From Brevibacillus sp. SYP-B805 (lineage in GTDB: Bacteria; Bacillota; Bacilli; Brevibacillales; Brevibacillaceae), in NCBI RefSeq assembly GCF_011059135.1, contig NZ_JAALGD010000001.1:186001-250000 (forward strand): a stretch of DNA of 64,000 nt, given 5' to 3'. Of the stretch, positions 22,547 to 32,023 are shown in pieces; positions within the stretch are counted from its first letter, which is position 1; each line of letters begins with the position of its first letter. The notes under the pieces are model-generated. The model did no database searches. It saw nothing but the letters and a program-made list of their open reading frames with translations, and was not told where the DNA came from. The position numbers and the translations under genes are program-made.

Positions 22547-25369
22547 GTGGAACAGGGTTACCTCTCGCTCGTGCTGCATGCGCATCTGCCGTACGTGCGC
22601 CATCCGGAGCGGGACGATCGCCTGGAAGAACGCTGGGTGTATGAGGCGATGCTGGAATCGTACATTCCGCTCCTGATGGTATTCGACAAGCTGCTGGCGG
22701 ACGGAATCGACTACCGCCTCACCATGTCCGTCTCTCCGACGCTCCTGACCATGCTGGATGATCCGCTGATCCAGGAGCGCTTCATGTCCTATCTCGCCAA
22801 TTTGACGGAACTCTCCGTAAAAGAAGTGAAGCGAACCGCCGGCAGTCCGGCGGAACGGCGCCTCGCGCTCATGTATCTGGAGCGGTTCCGGGAGATTGCC
22901 GTCTACTGCGCCAGGCATCATTACCGGCTGGTGCCCGTGCTGCGCCGTCTCCACGAAGCCGGTCGGCTGGAGCTGATCACCTGCGCGGCCACGCATGCGT
23001 ATCTTCCCTTCCTGATGACGGAAGAAGCGGTACGCGCGCAGATTCAGACGGCGGTCATGACCCATCAGGAGATTCTGGGTTTCCGGCCGCAGGGGATCTG
23101 GCTGCCTGAATGCGCGTATGCCCCCGGCGTGGATCGACTGCTGGCGGAGGCTGGTTTGCGCTTCTTTTTTGTGGAAAATCATGCGGTGGAACACGCGACG
23201 CCTATTCCCCGCCGCGGTCTCTACGCACCGCTGCTGACGGCGCACGGGGTGGCCGCGTTTGCGAGGGATCCGGCGTGTTCCCGACAAGTCTGGAGTTCGG
23301 AAGTGGGGTATCCGGGTGATTACGACTATCGTGAGTTTTACCGTGATATCGGCTATGATCTTGATGTTGACTATCTTGCTCCTCATCTGCATCCGTCTGG
23401 TATCCGAATCCACACAGGATTGAAGTACCACCGGATTACGGGGAAAGGGGAGCAGAAGGATTGGTATAATCCGGAGCGGGCGCGGGACAAAGCGGCGCAG
23501 CACGCCAGCCATTTCCTGGCAAGCCGCGTGCGGCAGATCGGGGCCGTCGCAAGGCAGCTGGACCGCAAGCCGGTGATCGTGGCTCCTTATGATGCGGAGC
23601 TGTTTGGTCACTGGTGGTATGAAGGGCCGCTGTTTCTCGATTTTCTCTGCCGCCGCATCGCCGCGGAAGCGCCCGGCCTCCGGATGATCTCGCCGTCCGA
23701 TTATCTGCGCGAATATCCGGAGAATGACCGCGCGCGCCTTCCTTTTTCCTCCTGGGGGCGCAGCGGTTACGGGGAAGTCTGGCTGAATGGAAAGAATGAA
23801 TGGATCTACCGGCATCTGCATCGGGCCGAGCGGGAGATGGTCGAACTGGTCCAGACCCATCCGGCCCCGACGCCGCTGCAGGAACGGGTCCTCAAACAGG
23901 CCGCCCGTGAATTGATGCTGGCCCAAAGCAGCGATTGGGCGTTTATCATGGACAACCAAACCATGGTGGATTATGCCGTGGGCCGTACCCATGATCACCT
24001 GACCCGTTTTCGGCAGCTTTCCGGCTGGCTGCGGACAGGAGAGACGGACCCGGCGGCCTTGACCGCGATGGAACAGGAGAATCAGATTTTTCCCAATCTT
24101 TTGCCAAAGTTCTATTTGCCTAAACAGGCGCATAAAGTGAACGTGTCACACAGCGTTGCGGACCTTTCATCCAGGGGGGAATCGCCAACCAGGGTGCTGA
24201 TGCTGTGCTGGGAATATCCGCCCAAGACCGTGGGGGGGCTGGCCAAGGCCGTTTATGACCTGGCACGCCATCTCGCCAAAGAAAACGTGGAGGTGCATGT
24301 GCTGACCAGCGCTCTCCATGCCGCTTATGAGGAAGAGCGTGCGGAGGGGATCTTCGTCAGGCGGGTGCCCACGTTTCAACCGGGAGAAGAGACCGCTTTT
24401 CTCGATTGGGTCTTTCAGCTGAATCTCGCCATGATGGACGAGGTGGAGCGGCTCATGCAGCAGGGAATCCGCTTCGACCTCCTCCATGCCCACGATTGGC
24501 TGGTCGGATTCGCGGCGCTGGAAGCGAAGCGGCGGTTCGGCCTGCCGCTCATCGCCACCATTCACGCCACCGAGCACGGGCGCAATCAAGGGATCCATAC
24601 ACCGCTGCAGCAGCGAATCCACCAGGTGGAGCGGGAGCTTGCCCGTGAAGCGGAGCGCGTCATCGTCTGCAGCCGTTACATGGCCGGCGAAGTGCAGCGC
24701 TTGTTTGAGCTGCCCGGGGAGAACATCAGCGTGATCCCCAACGGCATCGAACGGCCGGCCCCGCCTCCCCGGGAAGAGGTGGAGGCGCTTCGCCGCCGTT
24801 TGGGACTGGAGGGCAGGGTCATCTATTTCGTCGGCAGGCTGGTGCGGGAAAAAGGGGTTCATCTGCTGCTCGAAGCGGTGCCTGCCATCTTGGCGAAACA
24901 TCCGGACGTTACGGTTGTCGTCGCCGGTACGGGACCGATGCAGGATGAGCTGCAGGCTCTCGCCGCTGCCAGCGGCATATCCGGGAGGGTTCGTTTTCTC
25001 GGCTTTGTGGACGATGACACCCGCAACGCTCTGTTTTGCCTTGCCGATCTGGCGGTATTCCCCAGCCTGTATGAACCTTTTGGCATCGTCGCCTTGGAAG
25101 CGATGGCGTATCGCACGCCGCTTCTGGTCGCCGATACGGGCGGTCTGGCGGAAATCGTCCGGCATGGGGAAAACGGCTTGACCATGTACGCGGGAGACCG
25201 GAACTCCCTGGCGGATCAGGCCATTTGGCTGCTGGATCATCCGCATGCGGGCATGGTCTTGGCCGAGCGGGCTTATGCCGAACTGACGGAGCGCTATGAC
25301 TGGAACCGCTTGGCACAGGATACCCTGGAACAGTATCGCAAACTGGTGCCGCAATTGGTCGTTTGGTAA
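22547..25369 (+). CDS. Fusion of GH57 alpha-glucan branching enzyme and GT4 glucosyltransferase
   Basis: A 940-residue bifunctional protein. Residues 1-520 are a GH57 branching-enzyme module: LHAHLPYVRHPE at the start, probable nucleophile Glu188 in GIWLPECAY, probable acid/base Asp349 in APYDAELFGHWWYEGP, then the helical DUF1957 part. Residues about 545-940 are a GT4 glycosyltransferase: VLMLCWEYPPKTVGGLAKAV (nucleotide-sugar loop), LLHAHDWLVGFAAL, FVGRLVREKGVHLL, and EPFGIVALEAMA with the EX7E motif. Together they could elongate and branch an alpha-1,4-glucan. GTG 22547 is 7 nt after GGAGGG; ATG 22529 overlaps the previous stop and is the alternative. Usually these are separate genes. Confidence 0.9.
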   Translation: MEQGYLSLVLHAHLPYVRHPERDDRLEERWVYEAMLESYIPLLMVFDKLLADGIDYRLTMSVSPTLLTMLDDPLIQERFMSYLANLTELSVKEVKRTAGSPAERRLALMYLERFREIAVYCARHHYRLVPVLRRLHEAGRLELITCAATHAYLPFLMTEEAVRAQIQTAVMTHQEILGFRPQGIWLPECAYAPGVDRLLAEAGLRFFFVENHAVEHATPIPRRGLYAPLLTAHGVAAFARDPACSRQVWSSEVGYPGDYDYREFYRDIGYDLDVDYLAPHLHPSGIRIHTGLKYHRITGKGEQKDWYNPERARDKAAQHASHFLASRVRQIGAVARQLDRKPVIVAPYDAELFGHWWYEGPLFLDFLCRRIAAEAPGLRMISPSDYLREYPENDRARLPFSSWGRSGYGEVWLNGKNEWIYRHLHRAEREMVELVQTHPAPTPLQERVLKQAARELMLAQSSDWAFIMDNQTMVDYAVGRTHDHLTRFRQLSGWLRTGETDPAALTAMEQENQIFPNLLPKFYLPKQAHKVNVSHSVADLSSRGESPTRVLMLCWEYPPKTVGGLAKAVYDLARHLAKENVEVHVLTSALHAAYEEERAEGIFVRRVPTFQPGEETAFLDWVFQLNLAMMDEVERLMQQGIRFDLLHAHDWLVGFAALEAKRRFGLPLIATIHATEHGRNQGIHTPLQQRIHQVERELAREAERVIVCSRYMAGEVQRLFELPGENISVIPNGIERPAPPPREEVEALRRRLGLEGRVIYFVGRLVREKGVHLLLEAVPAILAKHPDVTVVVAGTGPMQDELQALAAASGISGRVRFLGFVDDDTRNALFCLADLAVFPSLYEPFGIVALEAMAYRTPLLVADTGGLAEIVRHGENGLTMYAGDRNSLADQAIWLLDHPHAGMVLAERAYAELTERYDWNRLAQDTLEQYRKLVPQLVVW

Positions 25370-25453
25370 GGATTCCCCGCGGGTACCTGGCTCTGGCTTA
25401 CCCGATTGGATCGATGTTTGCGCATCTGCCAGAAAAAAGGAGGAACCTGCTCT

Positions 25454-27838
25454 ATGAAAGCCGTCATTATGGCCGGGGGCAAAGGCACCCGACTGCGCCC
25501 GCTCACCTCTCACCTGCCCAAGCCCATGATGCCGCTGTTAAATCGCCCTTGCATGGAATATATCATCGAGCTTTTGAAAAAGCACGGGATCACGGAAATC
25601 GCCATCACCCTCCAGTTTCTGCCGGATACGATCAAACGCTACTTTGGCGACGGCTCCCGCTTCGGCGTCTCTCTCGTCTATTTTGAAGAAACGACCCCGC
25701 TGGGAACGGCGGGCAGCGTGAAGAACTGCGAAGCGTTTCTCGACGAACGGTTTGTCGTCATCAGCGGGGATGCTTTGACGGATTTCGATTTGTCGGCCGC
25801 CATCGCCTACCACGAACAGAAGAAAGCGCTGGCGACCCTGCTGCTGACGCATGTGGAGAGCCCGCTGGAATTCGGCGTCGTGATGACCGATGAAGAAGGA
25901 AAGGTTATCCGCTTCCTGGAAAAGCCCAACTGGTCCGAAGTGTTCAGCGATACGGTCAACACCGGCATCTATGTGTTGGAACCGGCCGTGCTTGCGGAGA
26001 TCGCCCCCCAAACCGAAACGGATTTCAGCAGGGATCTGTTTCCCCGGTTCCTGCAAAGCGGAAAGCCCCTGTACGGCTATGTGGCGGAAGGGTACTGGTC
26101 CGACATCGGGACATTGGAGATTTACCGGCAGGCGCAGTACGACATGCTGAACGGCCTGGTGGACGTAGCCATCCAGGCGCAGGAGATCGCGCCGCGCATC
26201 TATCTGGAGCCGGGCGTGCGCATCGAATCGTCGGTTCGCCTGGAAGGGCCGTCCTATATCGGCAGTCATGTGCACCTCCGGGACGGCGCGGCGGTAGGGC
26301 CGTATTCCGTGCTGGGAAGCCATGTCATCGCGGGGGCGGGCGCGCGCATCGAGCGGTCGATTGTCTGGGAGAATTCGCTGGTGGGCAGTCGGGCGGAACT
26401 GGTCGGGACGACGGTCTGCCGGAATCTGTACATCGGCGAAAGCGCGATGCTGGGCGAAGGAAGCGTGGTGGGCGACAACTGCCGCATCGGCGCGAAGGCG
26501 CATCTGAAGGACGGCGTTAAAATATGGCCCCATCGGGAAATTGAAGAACACGCCATGGTTACCACCTCGTTGATCCAGGTTGCGAAGCAGTCCCGCAGCC
26601 TGTTCGGAAATGAAGGGATCGCGGGAATCGGCAATGTCGACATGACGCCCGAATTCATCGTCCGCCTGGCAGCGGCATATGCCTATCTGCTGAAAGCGGG
26701 CAGCCGCGTGGCCGTCTCCGCCTGCTCCCATCCCTTTTCCCAGCTGCTGAAGCATGGCGCGATGACCAGCTTGTGCTCGGCCGGCGTGGATGTGGTCGAT
26801 TTCGGCGTCACACCGGTTCCCGTCAGCCGTTTTGGCGTTCGCCGCCATGGGTGCCAGGGAGGAATTCACATCCAGATGCACGGGTCGCACATAGAGAAGA
26901 ACATGGTGATCCGGTTCTTTGACCAGCATGGCCTGCCGGTCACCCGCGACATGGAGCGCAAGATAGAAAATGCCTACGCCCAGGAAACATTTGCCCGCAC
27001 GCCGACGGAACAGCTGGGACAGCTGCTGGTCGAACACCAGGTGCTGCAGGATTACCGGGCGGAGCTCCTCGCCAGCCTGGCAGCGGAGCCGGTCCGCCAG
27101 CGCAGCCTGACGCTTCTGCTCGAATGCGAGCGGTATCTCGCCTCGTTTTTGGCGCCGCTGTTGACGGAGCTTGGTGTTCATGTCGAAACCGGCGCCATGC
27201 GGGATGGCCTCGGCACCCATCAGGCGGAATTGGGCGTGCAGGTGGAAAGCAATGGGGAGCGCTTCTCGCTTTTGACGGAGACCGGAGAACGGTTATCCCC
27301 GGAGAAGCTGCTGGCGCTCCAGCTTGTCGCGTGCTGCCGTCGAAGCGGAAAGGTCGGCCTGCCGGTAAGCGCGCCGCAAGAATTGGAGGAGATGGCGCGG
27401 CTGCTGAACGTGGACGTGGTCCGGACCAAACTCTCGCCGCGTGCGCTGATGGAAGTGGCGGCGGACGAATGGTTCCACCCCATGTTTGACGCGCTGTACA
27501 GTATCGTCAAAATCATCGCCTACCTCGGCGGCCAGGAGCAGCCTCTCAGCCGGATCGCCGCTGCTCTTCCCGATGTGCACATGGAACAGAAGACGGTCTT
27601 TTGCCCATGGTCATCAAAGGGAAAAGTGATGCGTAGGATGATGGAAGAGATGAAGGGCATGCCGCTTGAGCTGGTGGACGGCATCAAGGTGTATGAACCC
27701 CAGGGTTGGGTGCTGATTCTGCCCGACACGGAAGAAGCCCATGTCAAGATCATTTCCCAGGGAGTCTCCCGGGAGACCGCCTCGGCTTTGGCAGACGTGT
27801 ATGCCCGCCGCATCTTCGAGTTTCAGCAGAGATCATAA
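25454..27838 (+). CDS. Sugar-1-phosphate nucleotidyltransferase fused to a degenerate phosphomannomutase domain
   Basis: A 794-residue protein. Residues 1-235 are a nucleotidyltransferase (MKAVIMAGGKGTRLRPLTSHLPKPMMPLLNRP, GTAGSVKN, VISGDALTDFD, FLEKP). Residues about 240-365 form a left-handed beta-helix with hexapeptide repeats. Residues about 375-794 have the alpha-D-phosphohexomutase fold, but the phosphoserine loop TASHNP is replaced by IQMHGSH. No DGDxDR metal loop is present; VESNGERFSLL stands at that place. So only the first domain looks catalytic, making an NDP-sugar (glucose or mannose). The mutase-like part may be structural or regulatory. ATG 25454 follows AGGAGG by 10 nt. In this operon it probably supplies the GT4 donor. 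Confidence 0.88.
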   Translation: MKAVIMAGGKGTRLRPLTSHLPKPMMPLLNRPCMEYIIELLKKHGITEIAITLQFLPDTIKRYFGDGSRFGVSLVYFEETTPLGTAGSVKNCEAFLDERFVVISGDALTDFDLSAAIAYHEQKKALATLLLTHVESPLEFGVVMTDEEGKVIRFLEKPNWSEVFSDTVNTGIYVLEPAVLAEIAPQTETDFSRDLFPRFLQSGKPLYGYVAEGYWSDIGTLEIYRQAQYDMLNGLVDVAIQAQEIAPRIYLEPGVRIESSVRLEGPSYIGSHVHLRDGAAVGPYSVLGSHVIAGAGARIERSIVWENSLVGSRAELVGTTVCRNLYIGESAMLGEGSVVGDNCRIGAKAHLKDGVKIWPHREIEEHAMVTTSLIQVAKQSRSLFGNEGIAGIGNVDMTPEFIVRLAAAYAYLLKAGSRVAVSACSHPFSQLLKHGAMTSLCSAGVDVVDFGVTPVPVSRFGVRRHGCQGGIHIQMHGSHIEKNMVIRFFDQHGLPVTRDMERKIENAYAQETFARTPTEQLGQLLVEHQVLQDYRAELLASLAAEPVRQRSLTLLLECERYLASFLAPLLTELGVHVETGAMRDGLGTHQAELGVQVESNGERFSLLTETGERLSPEKLLALQLVACCRRSGKVGLPVSAPQELEEMARLLNVDVVRTKLSPRALMEVAADEWFHPMFDALYSIVKIIAYLGGQEQPLSRIAAALPDVHMEQKTVFCPWSSKGKVMRRMMEEMKGMPLELVDGIKVYEPQGWVLILPDTEEAHVKIISQGVSRETASALADVYARRIFEFQQRS

Positions 27839-27862
27839 ACATTCCGGCAAGGGAGTGAAGGC

Positions 27863-29848
27863 ATGCCGAGACCGCTTGTCATCGGGAATGGCAGGTTGCT
27901 GATCAACTTTGATGACCATCTTTACATGCGCGACTGCTACTATCCGTACGTCGGTCAGCTCAATCATGTCGGCGGCTACCGCTGCCGGTTGGGGATCTGG
28001 GTGGATGGGCAGTTTTCCTGGTTGGATGAAGACGCCTGGCAGCGCTCCCTGGGCTACAGGCAGGAGACGCTGGTGACGCACGCAGCGGCTTGGCACCCTG
28101 CGCTGGGCATCCGGCTGCTGATCGAAGACGGCGTCCACCAACGGGAAAGCATTGCGCTCAAACGGATCACCGTCCGGAATGAGCGGGATGAGGCCAGGGA
28201 AATCCGGCTCTTCCTGCATCACGATTTCAGCCTGGATGGTACGGAAGTGGGCGATACGGCGGTGTACGATCCCACGCTGCACACGGTTTACCATTACAAA
28301 CGCAATGTCTACATCATGGCCAATGGCACGACGGGAGAAGCAGGCATCGACCAGTACAGCATCGGCATCAAGCGGTTCAACTATGCGGAAGGAACGTGGC
28401 GGGACGCCGAAGACGGCCGGCTGGAAGGGAACGCGATCGCGCAGGGGTCGGTGGACAGCACGATCTCGTTGCGGCTGACGCTGGAGGCGGGGACGTCCCG
28501 GACGCTGTATTACTGGCTCTGCTTCGGCGATTCCTATGAAACGGTGAAGCAGTTGAATCAGTATGTGCTGGAGAGCGGTCCAGGTCGGCTCTTGGACAGG
28601 ATCGGCGTCTACTGGCAGCGCTGGCTGAACAAGGAGAAGCGGGATTTTGCCGACCTGCCGCAGGCGGTTATCGATCTGTACAAAAAGAGCCTGCTGATCG
28701 TCCGCACGCAGATCGATCAGCGCGGCGGCATCCTGGCGGCCAATGATTCCGACATTTTGCAGTACAATCGCGATCATTACAGCTACGTCTGGCCCCGCGA
28801 CGGCGCGCTGACCGCCCTGGCGATGAGCAGGGCCGGCTATGCGGGAGCGGTCGCCCCCTTTTACCTGTTTTGCCGGGACGCGCTGACGCCGGAAGGATAT
28901 CTGCGGCATAAATACAATGCGGACGGGTCGGTCGGCTCCTCCTGGCATCCGTTTATCCTGGACGGCGAGGCCCAGCTGCCCATCCAGGAAGACGAGACGG
29001 CCCTCGTGCTATATGCCTTGTGGGAACATTACGCGCAGGGCAGACAGATCGAATTTTGCCAGTCGCTCTATCCCTCCTTGATTCGGCCGGCCGCCACTTT
29101 TCTGATGCAGTACCGGGATCCGGCCCTGCGCCTGCCCCTGCCGAGCTACGATCTGTGGGAAGAACGGCGGGGGATCTTTACGTTCACCTGCTGCGCCGTA
29201 TACGCAGCGCTGCAGGCGGCAGCCCGATTTGCGCAGCTGTTTGGCGACGATGAACGGCAGGAGCGGTATGCGGCGGCAGCGGAAGAGGTTAAACAAGCCA
29301 TGCTCGACCATTTGTACGATACGGCATCCGGTCGTTTCCTGCGCGGCCTCTATCTGGAGCGCGACGGCCGCATCACCCGCGACCACACGGTGGAAAGCAG
29401 TCTGTTCGCCCTGTTTTCCTTCGGCGTCCTGCCTGCCGATGATCCGCGTGTCGCGGGCACGATGGACGCGGTGAAGCGGCATCTGGCGGTGCGGACGCCG
29501 GTCGGGGGGTTTGCCCGTTATCAGGGAGACGGCTATTTCCGCAAGGCCCATGATCCCGAGCGGGTGCCCGGCAATCCATGGATCATCTCCACGCTCTGGG
29601 TGGCCGAATGGGAGATCGCCAAGGCAACATCGCTTCAGGAGCTCGTGGAACCGCTGGCAAAGCTGCGCTGGGTGGAACGGCACGCGATGGAAAGCGGCGT
29701 GCTGCCGGAACAGCTGGATCCGTTCACCGGCATGCCCGTATCGGTCGCTCCGCTGACATGGTCTCATGCCACCTTCATTGCCACGGTGATGAAGTACGCA
29801 GAAAAATACAGGGAACTTACCCGTCCCGGGGGAGGAGAAACGCGTTGA
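27863..29848 (+). CDS. Glycoside hydrolase family 15, glucoamylase-like
   Basis: A 661-residue protein without a signal peptide. The N-terminal beta-sandwich (1-270) is followed by the (alpha/alpha)6 barrel. GH15 landmarks are DHYSYVWPRDGALTALAM, the general acid in PSYDLWEERRGIFTFTCCAVYAAL, and the base in ESGVLPEQLDPFTG. Glucoamylases release glucose from non-reducing ends of alpha-glucans; with no secretion signal the substrate should be cytoplasmic. It lies 24 bp after the nucleotidyltransferase gene, and its stop overlaps the TTG start of the mutase gene. It can degrade the same polymer the GT4-GH57 protein makes, giving the operon both directions. Confidence 0.92.
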   Translation: MPRPLVIGNGRLLINFDDHLYMRDCYYPYVGQLNHVGGYRCRLGIWVDGQFSWLDEDAWQRSLGYRQETLVTHAAAWHPALGIRLLIEDGVHQRESIALKRITVRNERDEAREIRLFLHHDFSLDGTEVGDTAVYDPTLHTVYHYKRNVYIMANGTTGEAGIDQYSIGIKRFNYAEGTWRDAEDGRLEGNAIAQGSVDSTISLRLTLEAGTSRTLYYWLCFGDSYETVKQLNQYVLESGPGRLLDRIGVYWQRWLNKEKRDFADLPQAVIDLYKKSLLIVRTQIDQRGGILAANDSDILQYNRDHYSYVWPRDGALTALAMSRAGYAGAVAPFYLFCRDALTPEGYLRHKYNADGSVGSSWHPFILDGEAQLPIQEDETALVLYALWEHYAQGRQIEFCQSLYPSLIRPAATFLMQYRDPALRLPLPSYDLWEERRGIFTFTCCAVYAALQAAARFAQLFGDDERQERYAAAAEEVKQAMLDHLYDTASGRFLRGLYLERDGRITRDHTVESSLFALFSFGVLPADDPRVAGTMDAVKRHLAVRTPVGGFARYQGDGYFRKAHDPERVPGNPWIISTLWVAEWEIAKATSLQELVEPLAKLRWVERHAMESGVLPEQLDPFTGMPVSVAPLTWSHATFIATVMKYAEKYRELTRPGGGETR

Positions 29849-31272
29849 CAAACAGGATTGCATTCGGTACGGACGGTTGGCGGGCGATCATAGCCGATCA
29901 ATTTACGCTGGAGAACGTGCGCGTGGTTGCCCAGGCGATCGCCTCCTACACGGTGGAACGAAACCAGCAGGAGCAGGGGATCATCGTGGGGTATGACACG
30001 CGCTTCCTGGGAAGGATGTTTGCCGAGGAAGTCGCGCGGGTGCTGGCGGCCAACGGAATCCGTGCCGATCTGGTAAACGAGGCGACGCCCACGCCGGTGG
30101 TGGCGTTTGGCGTGAAGCACTTCGCGGCCAGCGGAGCGGTGATGATCACCGCCAGCCACAACCCTCCCGCCTACAACGGCATCAAATATATCCCGGATTA
30201 CGCCGGGCCCGCCGCGCCTGACATCACCCGGCGGCTGGAAGCGCTGATCGCCTCCGTGCAGGCGGAAGGCGGGGTGGCGACGGTGGAGCTGGCAGAGGCC
30301 TCCAGAAGGGAGCTGCTGCAGGATATTTACCTGCGCCCCCATTATGAGGCGCACATGCGCAGAATCATCCGTTTCGACGTGCTGCGCCGCGCCGATCTGC
30401 GGGTGGTGACCGACCCGATGCACGGCGCCGGTATCGGCTATGTCAGCGCGCTGCTGGGGGAAGCGGGGATCGAGACCATCGGGATTCGCGAGTATGCCGA
30501 TCCGCTGTTCGGCGGCGATCTGCCGGAGCCGGGGGAGAAGCATTTGGGGGAATTGTGCAGGGAAGTGGTGCAGCGCAAGGCGGCGCTCGGTTTGGCCAAC
30601 GACGGGGATGGGGACCGATTCGGCGTCGTCGACCGGTTCGGCCGGTACATCCGACCCAATGATGTCCTCCCGCTGCTGACACGCCATCTGGTGAAAAACC
30701 GGGGAATGAGCGGCCGGATCGTGCGGACGGTGGCAACCACCCACCTGCTGGACCGGATCGCGGAGCGCTATGGCCTGGAACTGGTGGAAACACCGGTGGG
30801 ATTCAAGTACATCGGGGCGGAAATGGTGAAGGGGAATGTCCTGATCGGCGGCGAGGAGAGCGGCGGAGCCAGCATTGCGGGACACATCCCCGAGAAGGAC
30901 GGGATTCTGATCAACCTGCTTGTGGCGGAAATGTGCGCATGGGAGGACAAAGAGCTGGACGCCATCCTGCGCGACGTGCGCGAGGAGTTCGGGGAGACGT
31001 TCCATACCCGGATCGATGTCAGGAATGGCGCCATCGGCAGGGGGATCGCAGAACTGCTGGAGGAACCACCTGATCATGTCGGGCCATACCGGGTGGTCGG
31101 GATAAACAGGATCGACGGCATCAAACTGCTGCTGGAAGACGGCCACTGGGTGCTGCTGCGCCCGTCCGGGACGGAGCCGGTGCTCAGGATCTACTGCGAA
31201 GCAACCGCGCTGCCGGCGCTGAAAAAATTGAAAGAAGCGGTCCGTGACTGGTTTGACGAGGGAATCGGGTAA
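29845..31272 (+). CDS. Phosphoglucomutase/phosphomannomutase (alpha-D-phosphohexomutase)
   Basis: A 475-residue enzyme converting hexose-6-phosphate and hexose-1-phosphate. All four active-site loops are intact: FGTDGWRA near the N-terminus, the phosphoserine loop MITASHNPPAYNGIKY, the metal loop NDGDGDRFGVVDR, the sugar loop GGEESGGASI, and the phosphate loop RPSGTEPVLRIY. The start is TTG 29845, which overlaps the TGA of the glucoamylase gene and has GGAGGAG 7 nt upstream; earlier in-frame codons lie inside the glucoamylase. It links the glucan operon to glycolysis. It also contrasts with the degenerate mutase domain two genes upstream. A terminator follows. Confidence 0.94.
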   Translation: MTNRIAFGTDGWRAIIADQFTLENVRVVAQAIASYTVERNQQEQGIIVGYDTRFLGRMFAEEVARVLAANGIRADLVNEATPTPVVAFGVKHFAASGAVMITASHNPPAYNGIKYIPDYAGPAAPDITRRLEALIASVQAEGGVATVELAEASRRELLQDIYLRPHYEAHMRRIIRFDVLRRADLRVVTDPMHGAGIGYVSALLGEAGIETIGIREYADPLFGGDLPEPGEKHLGELCREVVQRKAALGLANDGDGDRFGVVDRFGRYIRPNDVLPLLTRHLVKNRGMSGRIVRTVATTHLLDRIAERYGLELVETPVGFKYIGAEMVKGNVLIGGEESGGASIAGHIPEKDGILINLLVAEMCAWEDKELDAILRDVREEFGETFHTRIDVRNGAIGRGIAELLEEPPDHVGPYRVVGINRIDGIKLLLEDGHWVLLRPSGTEPVLRIYCEATALPALKKLKEAVRDWFDEGIG

Positions 31273-31345
31273 GGAAACAAGCGGTCCCGCCGGAGAGCCG
31301 GGAGCCGACACGTCGGAAAGCAAGAAGCGGACCCGCGTCCGGAAA

Positions 31346-31388
31346 AGAAGGCAGCCTCATGACGACGATGCTGCCTTCTTTTGTTTTG
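31346..31388 (+). terminator. Terminator of the alpha-glucan operon
   Basis: Stem AGAAGGCAGC (31346-31355) with GCTGCCTTCTT (31370-31380), followed by a T-rich stretch. The other strand also reads into T residues, so it may serve the facing gene too. Confidence 0.85.
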
Positions 31389-31490
31389 GCTTTTTTAAAA
31401 AAGATTGTTACCATTTTTTCATAATGATAGAATCGAATCGGAACGCTTGTTTGCAGGAGGCTTACCCGCAATAGATTGGAGGGGGATTCG

Positions 31491-31814
31491 TTATAATACC
31501 AGTTGATTCAGCAGTCTTGCAAATTCCTCAAAGCCTACCAAATACAGCCATATCAGATGTATTCCCATCACACCGATGTAACATCCGGTTGAAAAGAAAA
31601 GCATTACAGAGACCATTTTGTTCAGTTTCTCTTTATTCCACAGCAAGACCAGCAGGATCATCGGCAGTGCAATTTTTACGCTATAAAATAATGTGGTACT
31701 TTCTTCGTGAATCATTCTCATGATCGGATTGCTTTCTGAAAAATAGCCAAGGGAGATGCCAGTATCTGTAAGGATAGCATCTACAAATCCAGCAAGAAAT
31801 AAAAACAGTAACAT
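31491..31814 (-). CDS. Small DUF5658-like membrane protein
   Basis: A 107-residue protein with three to four hydrophobic segments. The N-terminal pattern LFLAGFVDAILTDTGISLGYFSESNPIM fits the DUF5658 type (D..LT....G..E.NP.M). No function is known. There is no strong ribosome site before ATG 31814, so the start is uncertain. The gene is AT-rich and stands at the left edge of a 3-kb low-GC block, facing the end of the glucan operon. The about 200 bp on either side hold nothing else that I can support. Confidence 0.65.
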   Translation of the reverse strand: MLLFLFLAGFVDAILTDTGISLGYFSESNPIMRMIHEESTTLFYSVKIALPMILLVLLWNKEKLNKMVSVMLFFSTGCYIGVMGIHLIWLYLVGFEEFARLLNQLVL

Positions 31815-32023
31815 TGCTCTGAGCGTATTTGTTTTAAATGTGGTTCCCTCGCTTTCTCCCTATCACTCTTGTTCCCTTTCGGCTGATGGCGTGCCGCTCT
31901 CGCGTAGTGGGGCTTCTCCTCCTTGTTTGGTTGGCAATTTACACGCTCCCAAGAAGGGAAGCCCTTTTTCCATCCACCAACCTGCTTTCCTTTCATTCTT
32001 CACCTGCTTGCCTGCCGATATGC

